Source of the DNA: Flammula alnicola
Lineage: Eukaryota; Basidiomycota; Agaricomycetes; Agaricales; Strophariaceae
Direction: 5' to 3'
NCBI GenBank assembly: GCA_015499995.1
Contig: JADNRV010000438.1
Coordinates: forward strand, 1-34,922
DNA length: 34,922 nt
The notes beneath the pieces are model-generated. The model saw only the letters and a program-made list of their open reading frames with translations. It did not search any database and was not told the DNA's origin. Below are positions 10,521 through 22,568 of this stretch, one piece after another. Made by a program: the position numbers and the translations under genes. The stretch's first letter is position 1. Each line of letters begins with the position of its first letter.

Positions 10521-13191
10521 ATGGAGTCAATCTCAGCTCGCATCGGTTCTTTCAAGAAATCTAAACGTGTCAAGAATCTGGAAAAGCCTTCCTCAACCAC
10601 GACCTTGAAATGGCCCCACCCTTCCGGCGTCAAAGCGAACCCAGAGACTTTGGCTGAAGCAGGCTTCTATTATACCCAAGCTACGAGACCACGACAATGT
10701 TACTTGCTATATCTGCGAGAAAGAATTGGGAGGATGGGAGGTAGATGATGACCCGTTTCTTATACATTGGGTGAAGTGTGGGCAGATGTGTTGCTGGGCA
10801 AGTGTACGTTGCGGATTGATATCCGATTTGGACCAGTCTGGAAGGTAAGTCATGAATGTATTATTCGCGAACCACTCGACTAAGTCATGTGTAGATTTGT
10901 GTCTTCAGAGAAGACCCGATTCCCCACTCATAAATTGATGGAGAAGGCGAGGCTTGAAACCTTTAGTGCAGGAAAAGGATGGATTCACGACAAGGCCAAA
11001 AACCACGGAGCAAACTCGAAGATGGTACGTCAGGAATCGAAGTAATGCAAGTGGTGTCTTATGGTGCTCTATTCGTTAAGATGGCGCGGGCTGGCTTTGT
11101 CTATACCCCGCAGCACAGCGGCGACGACCTCGCAACCTGTCTTTACTGCAACACATCTTTGAGTGGTTGGGACGCAGAAGATGATCCTCTGTAAGTATTT
11201 TCTTTTCTTGCAATTGTACAGTATGCCCAATGAACACTATATAGGGAGGAACATCGGAAGCGAGGTAATAAGTCTGATTTCCCGTGTCCTTTCTCTGTGT
11301 CGTCTTCGGAACCTGCATTAAATTCGAAACCATCATCACGGTCTCAACCAGTTAAACCCCCATCAAAGTCACAGTCAAAACCGCCATCAAGGTCTACATC
11401 CAGATCGAAGCATCAAGAATTGTGATCCCTACTAAGACGTTCGACGGCGAAGAAGATGACACAGATGCCGCGGAACCTAATACTGCCCAGACAATAGCGA
11501 AAACCCCACGCAAGCCGCGATCGACATCCTCGTCAAGTACAAGAAAATCATCTGCGAAGACGCCCAGAAGCAAAACAAGAAGCTCAAGTCGATCTGGGCT
11601 GAAAAATGTTGCCGAGGAAGACGAAGAGGAAGAACTCCAATAGAACCTCCACCAACTATCAAGAAGAAGCCTCGACGCGGTCGAAGTCTGTGGGCAGATC
11701 TGAAGTCCAAATTGAAGTTGAAGATGAGGTTACAGAATCCCGCAAACCGTCGCGCTCGAGGTCTAAAAAGCCCGCACCAGAGACTGAAGAAGAAGAAATT
11801 AAAGAAGTACCAAGAAAATCCTCTCGTTCAAAGTCGAAGGCGCCCGTCGCCCCCTCAGCGACTGAAGACGAGGCAACCCGCAAACCATCCCGATCAAAGT
11901 CGAAAGCTAAAGCCACAGAATCAGAACAGGAGGAGGTGCCTCGAACGACCGCAAAACCCAAGCATCAAAGGACTACGTCGAGATCGAAATCCAAAGCACC
12001 TGCTCCGGTTTCCGAAGCAGAATCTGAACCAGAGCCAGAAGTTGCAACGGCTGCTCCTAAGAAGAAGGCCACACGTCAACCAAAGGCTCCTCAAACTCCA
12101 GCAGCGAAGGATTTATTCAACGACGACCTCGTCATGGATTCCTACGTCCCTCCTCCCTTATCTCCACCCCCGGCGCCCAAATTCACATCAACGACAGAAC
12201 TCCCTCCTCTGTTCGTGCCCAAACGCAAGACCGCTGTCAAAACTCCCATCCGCCAGAAGATTCTGAAGAATTGCGTCCGGTAGAGAAGGAGAAGAAGAAA
12301 CCCGGAAGACCGAAGACCAAAGCGCAACCCACTTCACATTTCCAGCCACCTAAAGAAGAGAGCGGTGACGAGGCGGAGCTACCGCCGTCCAAGGATGTCT
12401 ATGAGCCCCTTGCTCCTGTCTCAATTAATCCTCCGTCTCAACCTTCCTCGAAAGAGAAGCCGGCTGCAAAGTCAAAACCATCGGCTCAAGGCGCTGAAGG
12501 TCTCGCCAAGCAGAAGATGAAAGTGGTTGAGATTTCTAGCGACGAAGAGCCTGACGACACCGAGTTGGAAAAAGACAGAAAGAGCAAGAGCATTCCCCAA
12601 AGAGGCAAGGAGAACACCCGCGGTTCCGTCAAGACGTTAGCTACCGTTCAGGCGCCACCCCAACCTCAACCTGATACTCCTTCAAGACCTGCATCTGCAC
12701 AGAGCAAGCGTGAGAAGAAACCAATCGTAGTCGAGACCCTTCAGCCCGTTCAGCCAGTCAAGACGACCCGTCCGCCTTCTCCGCCGCCTGTGCCGCCTGT
12801 GGTTGATGCCGATGTTAGTATGGGCTACATCGAACCGGACGTGGATGTGAAAATGGACGATCCTCCTCCTTCAACTTCCCCACGTCCCAGAATTCAACTT
12901 CCGCCTTCCAAAGCCATCAAGCCTACAATCGAACGTCCTACCACGCCTCCTATCGCGAAAGACTGGGCCCCCCCGGTCCAAGCGGAGCCGCCATTCATTC
13001 CTGCATTGTCCAAGCTTCCATTCATGCCCCTGCACAGTCTGAGCGAAGCAGAACTTGATATGACAGTCGAAGAATGGATTCGGGATCAAATGGACGTGGA
13101 ATTTGACAAATTCCGGAGAGACGGCGAACGTGAACTGCAGAGGTTTAGAAAGAAAGCAGAGGAGGTGAGAAAGGCTATCGAAGGACTCTAG
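10521..13191 (+). CDS. BIR1: Survivin/Bir1-type chromosomal passenger protein, with apparent frame breaks
   Basis: Bir1/survivin is a subunit of the chromosomal passenger complex that places Aurora B and INCENP at centromeres and the spindle midzone. Exons: 10521-10844, 10895-11024, 11081-11190, 11245-13191. Two BIR domains are visible. BIR1 reads LKWPHPSGVKANPETLAEAG, then CYICEKELGGWEVDDDP. BIR2 reads MARAGFVYTPQHSGDDLATC, then LYCNTSLSGWDAEDDPLEEH. A long disordered linker follows with repeated RKPSRSKSK units and acidic patches. The conserved C-terminal helix has LDMTVEEWIRDQMDVEFDKF and ends at the TAG at 13191. The reading frame breaks at about 10670-10698 (inside BIR1), 11419, 11635 (perhaps twice) and 12260; the simplest repair is insertion of single bases. 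Conserved ends on both sides argue for one gene. Confidence 0.82.
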
Positions 13192-13643
13192 AATTGAATG
13201 CTTGACTCTAAGTTGCCGAGAGTCCTGCTTTAATAATACCCATTTTTCTTCGGCAAGTTAGCATATCGTTGTTGTCCAATGCGTTGAGGCTGTCGTTTCA
13301 TATGCAAATGCAAGGACAATCTGGCTGCGGGCTGTCATGTTCTTCCGAGTTTTGAAGCTCTTTATGGGCGTAACTCTGACAGAGAAACATATGACCTCGG
13401 ATTTGGATTATAGCTCGACCCTCTCAACACAGATAATACACTTGTCATGGGCACCCCCATTCCTTACAGCCCTGCCTTCAAGACCCATTAACAATGAATT
13501 ACAATTCGAAATCCTCAACGCCTTGGGATCAACTTGACATTTGGTCATAGCATCGTGATCTAGTGTGGTATATTTTCTATCAAGAAACCATAAAATTTGG
13601 TCTAGAAATAACCGTCTGGATCTGATGTCTGGACTAATACCTC
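13192..13643. other. Non-coding stretch downstream of BIR1
   Basis: This 450 bp contains the presumed BIR1 3' UTR and then AT-rich sequence up to the transposon terminus. I see no coding or RNA feature. Confidence 0.4.
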
Positions 13644-13701
13644 GGATAATTCTATTCACGAACCCCTCCCGCCCACGAACCCCTCACGAACCCCTTGCGA
13701 A
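13644..13701. repeat. Left terminal inverted repeat of the MULE remnant
   Basis: This 58-bp arm pairs with the complement of 14683-14729. It contains ACGAACCCC three times; one 11-bp unit (TCACGAACCCC) is extra relative to the right arm. Confidence 0.75.
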
Positions 13702-14682
13702 AGGCTGATTCCAAAAATAGAATTTATTATTACATAATATTTAAGTGAATGCCAACGTTGCGCGACACGTTAGGGGCCAACATTTGGCCAACGCCAGTCC
13801 TTCACCTCGTCACCGCCGGTGCTTGTCCTGGCAAGTACTTCGATAGTGTCTACCTTTGCGACAAGTCCTGCACTGCCATTCTGATACACCTTTCTTGCCC
13901 CCGCCTCCTCGTGATGGCCCTTCAAAATGACCAGTCAGGCATTCTCGAGGTCGCCCTTTTGGAACAGGTATAGCGGGGTCATGGATCTTCTCTTGCATAG
14001 CTTTTGGTTCTTGGTATGTCTAAAGCAAATTAGTTAACATATTACTGATAGCGGGGTCCAAATAGCTCACCTGGGATTATCCCAGTGTTCAATCAAGTCA
14101 TCCAGCTCTTCTCATGTCTTTACCGCTGCAACAAGGGGATGGAGGGCGTCTTGGGCTTCATGAAACACGGTACGTGCATTCAGTGTATCTGTTCCTCTCG
14201 GTCTGTCTCCCATTTTTAATGGATTTGATGTTAGGGGTGGCTGGTTCGATGATATCTAAGCGAGTCCGGTTGGTGGGTTGCATAGCCTGATTTCCGCGGT
14301 GTTCAAGGGATACAGGAGCAATTGGCGTGATGTTGAGGGAGGGATTTTGGTACCACCTAATTACTGTAAGCAGAATTACCACCAGATGATGCATACCTAG
14401 CTCGAACATGGCCAATGTCGAAACGAAGTGAAGGTGTTTTCAAGAGGACCTGAAAGAAGTGACGTCAGGGTACTCCAAGATTGGTGCCCATACCGTAATC
14501 ACACACATATTTACTGTCTTCAAGGAGGGCCACATAATGCTCTGCTGCAGTTCCGATGCGTTTGACCAGGAGCACACGAAGTCCACGGCCATTTATCTGT
14601 CGGTAACGCCTTCGCTGTTAGAAATTATGTAATTCAAAAATAAACAATGAATAACCAGCCTCGTGACTGCTCGAGGCTGGGG

Positions 14683-14729
14683 TTCGCAAGGGGTTCGTGG
14701 GCGGGCGGGGTTCGTGAATAGAATTATCC
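14683..14729. repeat. Right terminal inverted repeat of the MULE remnant
   Basis: This 47-bp arm is the inverse complement of 13644-13701, apart from one substitution and the missing 11-bp unit. Just inside it, at 14655-14680, sits a 9-bp perfect hairpin (CCAGCCTCG paired with CGAGGCTGG). Confidence 0.75.
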
Positions 14730-17512
14730 CTAGTCACATCAGCAAAAAGGTCGGAGTCTTATGTCCCGGACATATCGGCTTGTGATCGGACCACAATCGT
14801 TGTGATTGCTCATAATTTGTACAATCCTTCATAACCGCCCAAATGCACATGTTAGACCTTATAGACCAGCTACATACTAACTGTAAGCTCAATAATCTGC
14901 TATTATATGTAGGGTAATTATACTACTTACAACCCATTCTGTATCTTATATCACCGTCATGAGCATAACACAACTCAAATATATTTAATATGCAAGATGG
15001 TCAGACCTCGTTGGATAATTTGCAGGTACTCCTCGCCGTACGTCACAGCTCAAATGGGAATCACACAAGGTAAGAGAAAAGACATATATTCAAGGGAAAT
15101 AAAGTGCAATGACGGTAAGAGAAAGATGTTGAACAATGCGTACCAAATTAGTCCTACTGTCTACGACCACGACTCTCTTTCTGAAATGAGAACAACACCC
15201 AATACCAAACTACTGCCCTCGAGATCGAGATTTAAACTAGACGATCAAAGGAATTGATCAGCATAGTGGAGGTGAAGGACAGAGACAGAAAAACTTACCA
15301 CCATGTGGGAGCAAGGCCAAACGAACAGCGGTGGATCCCTCAAGCGATGAGGCACACACGGACTGGTAACATAGGTGGGTACAAAACATGGAAGAGGTTA
15401 CAGGAAGAACGCGTCGCCCCGCGAACAGATGACGAACCGACACATGCGTCGGGGAACAGGAGCATAACAATCTCCGGGAACTGGCATGGCGACAGACCGC
15501 CAAAGCCACTGCATATGGCAAATTGAAAGTATGTACGAATATAGGGAGCATGCACAAGGATGGAAGGAGGCGAAGGATATGAAGGAAGGGCGACGGACGT
15601 CGGACGTTGTGGACGAAGTTCAAGTTCAAGTTGAAAACTTTCGGAATCGAAGATTTTAGACATCATGTGACATCTCAGTCAGCACAATGATGGCGTGATA
15701 CTTACTGATCAACTTGCAGTGAGAGAATAATATTAATTCTCGATTCCTTAGTTATGCGAACATAGTTATGTATGCAGACCAGATTGGGAGGTGAGACTGC
15801 TTCTTATATGTACAGCCTTTCGCTAACTTGGGGGATCTACTATAATTTACTGCCTCACGGAAAGGTTTGAACCCATCACCATGAAACCATGAACGGATGC
15901 GCATAGCAGAGGGCAGAATGCCCAAGGGAAGCGATGCTGTCCCAAGTCCTCAAAATATAATCTGCTCATAATTCGGCTGCGATCTGCCCATAATCCAATC
16001 ATAAGGGAGCTGTAATTGAAGCAAGAGAATTTGATTATTGTGATCGCGATGATGGATTGCTTTTATCATATCACAGCTGCAATGCCGGTGCGGTTTATTT
16101 CTCGATCACAAACTCCGCAATACGCCGTGATCAGTTATGATTCTCCGGGCTTTTTGCTGATTAGTAATACCTCCCCTCGCTCTTATGTCTTCCTCCCTGT
16201 CCCCGGCAAAGTCACCCAATGAAATGACCGGGTGAAAATCTCGAGCTGACCCAGGGTACCCGGTGGTAACTACTAACCTTGACATGGCGCCTCTGCCACG
16301 AGCCCCAGTTCACGGTGTTTCAATCAAATCTCTCAGGTCCGTCACAACTAATAGAGCTGTCTTTAACCTTAACCTTCAGAAATCTGCGTTCTGATCGCAC
16401 TTATCCACGTTTCTCGATGAAGAATCTGAAATATGCGAAATAATTGTATGTTTGCACGAACGTCTACATACCGATGGCCGAGGTCGACCTCGATAAGGCT
16501 TTTTGAACCGGTGTGGGTTCTGAAAGCGGTTTATAATTCAATCAGCTGAGGGCTTATATCAGTCGATTATCTTGATCTTTAGATTACACCATATCTTGCA
16601 CGAACTTCTCGACACTAGAAGCTAGGGTTTTGCTTCCAAAGCCTCGTGTATAGTGCGTGAGTAGTCCGCGTACTTCTTGCGGTACCAACGATTTCGGTGC
16701 CGCCTCTTAAAAGGTCAATATAATCGTCATCGAATGCTTAATAGGGTGTAATCTAGAAAAGTGTGGCGTCTATCAGCCGCCCCTTTCCCAGGCCGAAAAG
16801 AGCGCGGATGTTTTTGGAAATCAGTGACGACAAAACTTCACGGTGACTCGGATTTACCTACTTCAAAGGTTTCTCGTACGTCGAAGATCGCAGGGCTATT
16901 TTGGGGGGTGTGTGATACTTTCTGCTAAGTCTGATTGTCCAAAAGTTCCGCGTTCGTTAGTTGCCTCCCGAGCCATCGGTGAATAGACCCGTTTGCGCAA
17001 GTTCTGCGGAGTCGATGAGAATTGAATGTTGACTTGGCACAAAAAAGTGCGATTTCATCGACATATCGTGAACCAATGATCTGGCTCCTCCGTTATTTTC
17101 GTATATCAGCCACGCTTTAACATACCAGGAGGGCATCCGGAAGGGATAACTGGATAAATATATGCTGTTCAATGATGTCGTTCGTGTCTAAAGTCATGTT
17201 CGAGGGATGAGAGAGAGCGAGGCACGCGGAGTTAGTATTTTCGTCATTCTGCGAAAACGAAATTCAAGATCTCACTGTTTCCACCCAGGGCGCTCTACTA
17301 AACCATCAACATTAGAATCGGCCGGTTTCGGTGAACGAGCGTGTTTACGAGACTCGTGGTGAAATTCGACATATAGTTAATCATGGATTCATATAAATTC
17401 GAGACCTTGATTTTCCGGGCCTCTTTCACTCTCCCTTCCAGCACACCCACAGGGCCGTACGAAAGAGGGCGACAAAAGAACGTTATACAGTCCATCCCGA
17501 TAGAGTCTCTGC
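14730..17512. other. Gene-poor 2.8 kb interval
   Basis: No convincing gene is visible. Open frames on both strands are short, lack recognisable motifs and do not join through plausible splice sites. One minus-strand frame (15666-15340, starting MMSKIFDSESFQ) is about 108 codons and could be an orphan gene, but nothing supports it. The right part should hold the promoter of the F-box gene at 17513. The interval may be older transposon debris. Confidence 0.4.
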
Positions 17513-19190
17513 ATGGGTCCTTCACTTCCCTCTGATATCTTTCGCCTCGTTTTTGGTCACCTCGATGTTCAAGATATTCTCAATGTGAGACAGGTGAATA
17601 CCATGTCTCTCTCTTGCGGTTGAGAATGACTTCTTTGCTGAAATATTCTGGGAGGTTTGTAAAGAATTCTACGAACTGTCAAAACTTCGCAGCCTTTGGG
17701 ACTCCCTACTTCGCAAACGCGTCATTAATCAAAGCATTCCCACTCCTGGACTGCGTGGAAAATCGATCGACTCACTAACTGCTTTGGAACTTGAGCAATG
17801 CTTTCATAGAGCTCTGAGGCTTCGTCGTAACTGGGTCTCTGAGTCTCCTACAGTCGTCAAACAGCTCAACTTGGAAGCTATTCCAGACACTCGCATCGTG
17901 TCGATACATGTTGTAGCGGGTCATGAAAATAGGTGGATAATTTCGTTGTCCATGTCTTATGGGCAGCATCGAATTTTCACTCTTCAATGCTGGGACATCG
18001 GCCGCTCCCGTCCTGTCTGTCTTGCCAGGCGCGAGCTCAAACAATTTCGCGGTATAGCCATGAACAAAGCAATATCTGACGTTGGTGTTCTTGCAGTCCT
18101 CGATCCCTAGTATGTGACCTTCCTCAATCGCTATGACTCTCGTCCTAAAAAGTACATTTAGCATAGAAATTCTCAATATTGATTCCCAAGCAACGGATCA
18201 AGAGCATGGGTTCGTGACAGCCGCTGCAATACTAGAAGAAATACACGCAATCCACCTCTTCTCGAATTCGTCGCTTGTGACGAGAGATGGCAATGGAGCG
18301 TTATATTTTTGGGACATAAACAGTCCACAGTCCAAAGTCGAGCTTCAAAATCCCCATCTGCAGCAAGTAAGTTGTTTTCCGAGGGTGACAAATTGGACCA
18401 AGGATTTCACGACTCACCGTCGGTTCTTAGCCTATGCAACTTCTCGACATTATCATAACGGAAGGGTTTATCATGGTCCTGAAACTGATGACGCTGGAGT
18501 GTTATGCATTTCCCTCGCCCGTTTCGTTATTTAGGGGCAGTGCCGTCCTCCATCCAGTATTTGTCTACCAATGGCCGTGGAGAATCGATAACGCGGCAAT
18601 GATTCTGCGCCATCGCCCACCAAGGAGTCACGCGAGGACTCCCATCAGCATCTTCATCCGATTTGGGAGCTACTTCCCTTGGGTGAGTGCAGCCAGCTTC
18701 CCAGCGAAAGGCTCCGCAGCTACTGACAACGTGGGTTGCACAGGCGATCAATATTCTGCACCACTATGAGATTCGCCCCAACACCCATTTCTTCAAGGAC
18801 AGCCCCATAAGTCAAGGAAACCTCCCCTACGAATTCCCGCCGATTCTCCGTGAGACGATTGGTTCGCCTGTTCGCCTACACGCAACGTCGGATATGTCCA
18901 TCGGAGCCTATGGAACTGCGGTATGGACAGATAGCCACACGGAGGATTATTTTAATCATGCAGACCGGGGCCAGCGGCTCGCTGGAAGGTTCTTGCCACA
19001 TGTTGTCAGCGGAGAAGAGGAAGAGGATAATGAGGTAGAACTTTCAGACCAGGTGGCGACCGTATCTGCGACGTCCGTTTACGCTTATCACGAAGAAGAT
19101 AGCTGGGTCCGCGTTGCGCTAGACGAGACCGAAGGCAGAATTATTCTCGGGCGGGATGATGGTGTGATCTCGGTTCTGGAGTATGTCTGA
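17513..19190 (+). CDS. F-box protein with WD-like C-terminal region
   Basis: Likely substrate-recognition subunit of an SCF ubiquitin ligase. Five exons give 482 residues with consistent phases: 17513-17593, 17655-18109, 18153-18366, 18431-18682, 18744-19190. The first 50 residues form an F-box: LPSDIFRLVFGHLDVQDILN, then VRQVCKEFYELSKLRSLW. The rest resembles the beta-propeller-like C-termini of basidiomycete F-box proteins (GNGALYFWDI; ECYAFPSPVSLF; ILGRDDGVISVLEYV at the end), with an acidic insert EEEEDNEVE. Substrate unknown. The end is not certain: splicing at 19178 into an exon at 19235 would extend the protein by about 30 residues instead of stopping at TGA 19190. Large, fast-evolving F-box families are usual in these fungi. 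Confidence 0.72.
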
Positions 19191-19367
19191 CTTTGACTTT
19201 GACACGAGGACATCATTTTCTTCTTCATATTCAGCATAATTTATGGGCTGGAAGACGCCACCTTAGAATTACTCAACTTTAGGATCGTCAGTCGGTTATA
19301 TATTCCTCGATCAAATAGCGAAGGTTGATGTGCATTATTTTACATCACGATGTTGGTACAAGTTGTA
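19191..19367. other. Convergent 3' spacer between the F-box and UBX genes
   Basis: The 177 bp between two convergent stop codons holds only presumed 3' UTRs, or an alternative last exon of the F-box gene. Confidence 0.4.
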
Positions 19368-20906
19368 TTAAGGTGTTGCGATTAGTACCTGCCGTTAACA
19401 GTTTATATTCGAGCTTGTTATGACGAGACAGAGGCACTTACAGCAGAAGGGGTAAGTCCGAGTTCCTTTAAAGATTTGGAGAAATCCTCGCGACTAAAGG
19501 TTTTCCTAATACGCGAAGAATATTATTTAGGAGGAGATAGATGTAATCGAAGACATGACAAACCTTGGGAAATGCTGGGCCAATGTAACGGAGTCCACGT
19601 CAACTGTCAGCAATTGTCCTGCCAAAAATTCTGCAACCTCTCGCAAAGCTAGGGTATCGCTAATCAGCCAATTTGGAATCCCTACATGCCACGTCAAACT
19701 TACGAGCGTCGCTGGACAGGGTTGTCGTATAAGGTTGGCCCCCGGTAGACATCCGAATTTGAAGCCGTGTTTCTTTGAAGTCTTTACCTGCAACTCCAGG
19801 GGCAGCCGCAACGGCCGCCGGACGAGATGGTCCAGCTGAAGCAGAAGAGTCGGGTAGAGGCTGGCCATCTCGAAGAGCCTTCTCCCTCGCGGCCTTTTCT
19901 GCGCGTGCTTTCTTGTCGGCCTCGATCTGGGCTTTAATGGCAGCTTTGGCTTTCGCATCTTCAATCTTTTCTGAATTCGTATAAGGGCGATTAGGAAAGG
20001 ATCGGAGCCGCGAAAATAGGGAATGCTACGAGAGCTTGATACACACCTCGCTTCTTGTCCGCGGCATCCTTGAGCGCCTCCTTTAGCTTCATATCTTCTT
20101 TGATTTTATTCATGTCCTGCATAAAGAGGACGATTGACTGCTGTAAGTCGTGGAGACGCACGTAATACGGACCTTTCCAGCCTTTCGTCGAAGAGTCTCG
20201 TTCGCTTTGTGCTCCTTGGCTTCTTCCTCCGCCTTTTTGGAGCGTTTCTCCGACATCTTCTGTCTCAGTTCTTCGAGTCTCTCCTTCTTTTCCTCTTCTG
20301 TCAAAGGTTTGATCTATACGGTCTTATGTTATGATCAGAGGATATTGCAGAGTATGATTAACTTAACCTCTTCTGTAGATTCCTCGAATTGATCGTGGCC
20401 GCTCTTCTCGGCATGGAAGTTTGCTAGGGCAGTATTCTTGAAGATTTTACCGCATTCAGAACACTTGATACTCTATGATTTCAATGATAATCAGGATGAG
20501 CGTCTATTAGAATATGTGGGGGAGGTACAAACATACCTTTGCTTCGACTGCACTTCCCTTAAGGGCACCAAGACTTTTCAAAGCTTCTGCATCTTCATCA
20601 TCTTCATCCACGTCCATAGCTCCTCCGGATCCACTGCTAGGTTGTTCATTCACGCCACCGAGATCGGGGACAGGTTGACCTTCATGTTCGAGGATATGAT
20701 CCATCGCAGGTTGCAAGCCGCGGTTGCCTGTCGCCTTCAAAGCCCCTATAAATGCAGAACAAATCCATATGCGCAAGGAGAGTTTCGGAAAAGTGGTGAA
20801 TATATATGAGCATCAATGCCAGAAGTTAGAACTTAAAGGATGGCGAACATTCAACTCGCGCAAGATCAAAGCCCATGCCCAGCAGAGTGTCTTTATCACC
20901 GGCCAT
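19368..20906 (-). CDS. UBA-zinc finger-UBX protein (UBXN1/SAKS1-like p97 cofactor)
   Basis: Adaptor expected to link ubiquitinated proteins to the Cdc48/p97 ATPase. Nine exons give 339 residues with all phases consistent: 20906..20849, 20745..20537, 20472..20368, 20313..20173, 20116..20047, 19970..19704, 19648..19564, 19505..19442, 19388..19368. The N-terminal UBA domain reads LLGMGFDLARVEWALKATGN, then LQPAMDHILEHEG. An acidic linker follows, then a C2H2-like finger (CSECGKIF...NFHAEKSGH). A long charged coiled coil (KEERLEELRQK type, then KIKEDMKLKEALKDAADKK) leads to the C-terminal UBX domain (RLQIRMSTGGQ, LREVAEFLAGQLLTVDVDSV, FPRKTFSREDFSKSLKELGL), ending SAVLIATP. This order is that of UBXN1. 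The start is the only ATG that opens the UBA. Confidence 0.9.
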
Positions 20907-22568
20907 GCTTGCGATTTATGTTTGGTGAACTGGGAGCAGAAGGGCGTCAGGAGAAAGGTTAAATACGATATGTCTGCCTCTGGAGAAGGTGTGATTGTAT
21001 GAACTTCAAAAGAGATGGGTGAATATGATCAGACTCAGAGAGTCCACGCGTCCATCTTGCCCACGCTCACGACGCGAGCCAAATTAGTACTCAACGACCA
21101 ACCTGCTCTTCACTTTCACTCTCGTCTTCAGTGATTCTTTGGAATCGTTCCAACCTGCGCCTGGAGTCTCGTCTTTCTTATTGCATTGTCTCCCAACGAC
21201 TTAGCCCGACGAAATATCTATTGCCTGAGGCCTCGCTAAAACCAGTCCAAAACTCCGGGTCCGCAACTTGAAAGCCTTTACAAGCCCTCTCAAGATTTTA
21301 GCCCATCTCTTAATTATATTTAACTCTCTTGCATCTGCTAAACTTGTGAGTCATCGTTGTGTTTCTTCCTTCGTTTGCCAGAGAGTAAACTTTCTTCCTA
21401 GCTCTTGCTCTTGTCACTTTATATTATCATTTATTCAGTCCAACTTATTTTTTCTCTAGATACATTATTCGGGCTCTGGTCATACATAAATAAATACAGT
21501 TTCCACAATCACTGCATTGGAAGCATCGGTTTTATCCGATTGCCCACGTTCGACGACTGCAGGCAATTACGCGTTTTACAGGCTTCTCGGCTCGTCTTCT
21601 GATGTCCTTGCAATTGGCTGGTACTGCAGGAGATATCATGATCTGCACTTTTCAAAGACAAACGGCCACGCTCAGATTGGACACGACCTTCGAGGCGTCA
21701 CGTTTAAACATATTCCATCCTATCATTGCCGCGGGATATCAAGGTTCTCTAGGTGGGGCTGTGGGTATGCTCGTGTTGCCGCGCTTCGGTAATCCGAACA
21801 AGGCAGCAACCTCCACCACCTGGATGTCCTGTACGCGATAGAAGCAGGCCATTATCCTTGTGGGGGAGAAATGCTGGCAATTGACACCATCACATCTAAT
21901 TGTGGGATTAATCATCCAAACTTTCTCCAGATTAACGACCGACGACTTTCTTGAGTTTTAATCTCAAGAGTACTTGCCGTTTGGTTGTGTCGTTTCTGCT
22001 CGTCGCCTCGACACCATTTCATTTCGACTAAATCTTGCCATTGAGTTGTGATTGTTTTCTCTCCAGCTGTCTGATCTCTGGGAGTCTCGGCGGCGAAACT
22101 AGGCCGACAAGATTAACTTGACAACTGAAGAAGGCGTCGGATTCAATGGATCATGATTCATAGCGATTGTTACTTTCAAGTAGTTCCAACCGATGGAAAG
22201 TAATGATTTTCCGATGGGACTTGGGATTTTCGATTCAAATCATTTAACTTGTACATGTCTTGTACCTAGTACTGCGGTTAGGATGTAATGTGAGAGAGAT
22301 AGCATCCCATTGATTGGCCATTTGATGCAAAAATAGCGCAACCCACTTCCTTATCGGGAGAAGTCATGGGATTTGAGGCTTGCTGGGCGTCGCCGTTGAT
22401 GAGTCCGCTAATGCTCTTCCTCTCTCAACGACAGCGACTACGCTAGCCACTTATTTTTTATCTTGCACTTTGCTTCTGTCATATTGAGAGGCTTGCTGTC
22501 TATCTCGGTATTTGCAGGTTTCGACATCCATTTGTGACAGTCTTTACTCAGCTTGGTCTGGGTAAAAG
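20907..22568. other. Divergent 1.66 kb spacer between the UBX and RhoGEF genes
   Basis: This is an unusually long gene-free interval for the window. It presumably holds both promoters and a long, perhaps spliced, 5' UTR of the RhoGEF. Open frames at 21268-21841 have no recognisable domain and are not accepted as genes. Confidence 0.4.

Larger units (their letters stand above)
13644..14729 (-). mobile_element. Degraded Mutator-like (MULE) DNA transposon remnant
   Basis: A 1086 bp element is bounded by terminal inverted repeats beginning GGATAATTCTATTCACGAAC. The interior encodes only the C-terminal end of a MULE-type transposase on the minus strand. Between about 14625 and 14158 I read EHYVALLEDSKYVCD, then GTNLGVP, a stop, and RHFFQVLLKTP. 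This matches a SWIM zinc-finger region (CxC...CxH) in which one expected cysteine is tyrosine and another is a TGA stop. At 13998-13810 the fragment EWQCRTCRKGRHYRSTC is a CCHC zinc knuckle, usual at the transposase C-terminus. The catalytic core is absent, so this is an internally deleted, inactive copy. I found no target-site duplication, which suggests age or a misjudged outer edge. Confidence 0.6.

Noticed and set aside
13635..14738. Target-site duplication flanking the MULE remnant
   Set aside because: The 8-10 bp on the two sides do not match at any reasonable choice of outer edge.
15340..15666. Minus-strand frame starting MMSKIFDSESFQ
   Set aside because: About 108 codons, no domain, no supporting splice partners, and an equally long overlapping frame on the same strand; kept only as a possibility in the gene-poor interval.
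15866..15882. B-box-like TTTGAACCC suggesting a minus-strand tRNA
   Set aside because: The flanking bases do not form a T stem or an acceptor stem, and there is no A box or T-run in the right place.
21268..21841. Three overlapping plus-strand open frames upstream of the RhoGEF
   Set aside because: They are short, have no domain, and overlap one another; they are more likely part of the promoter or 5' UTR region.
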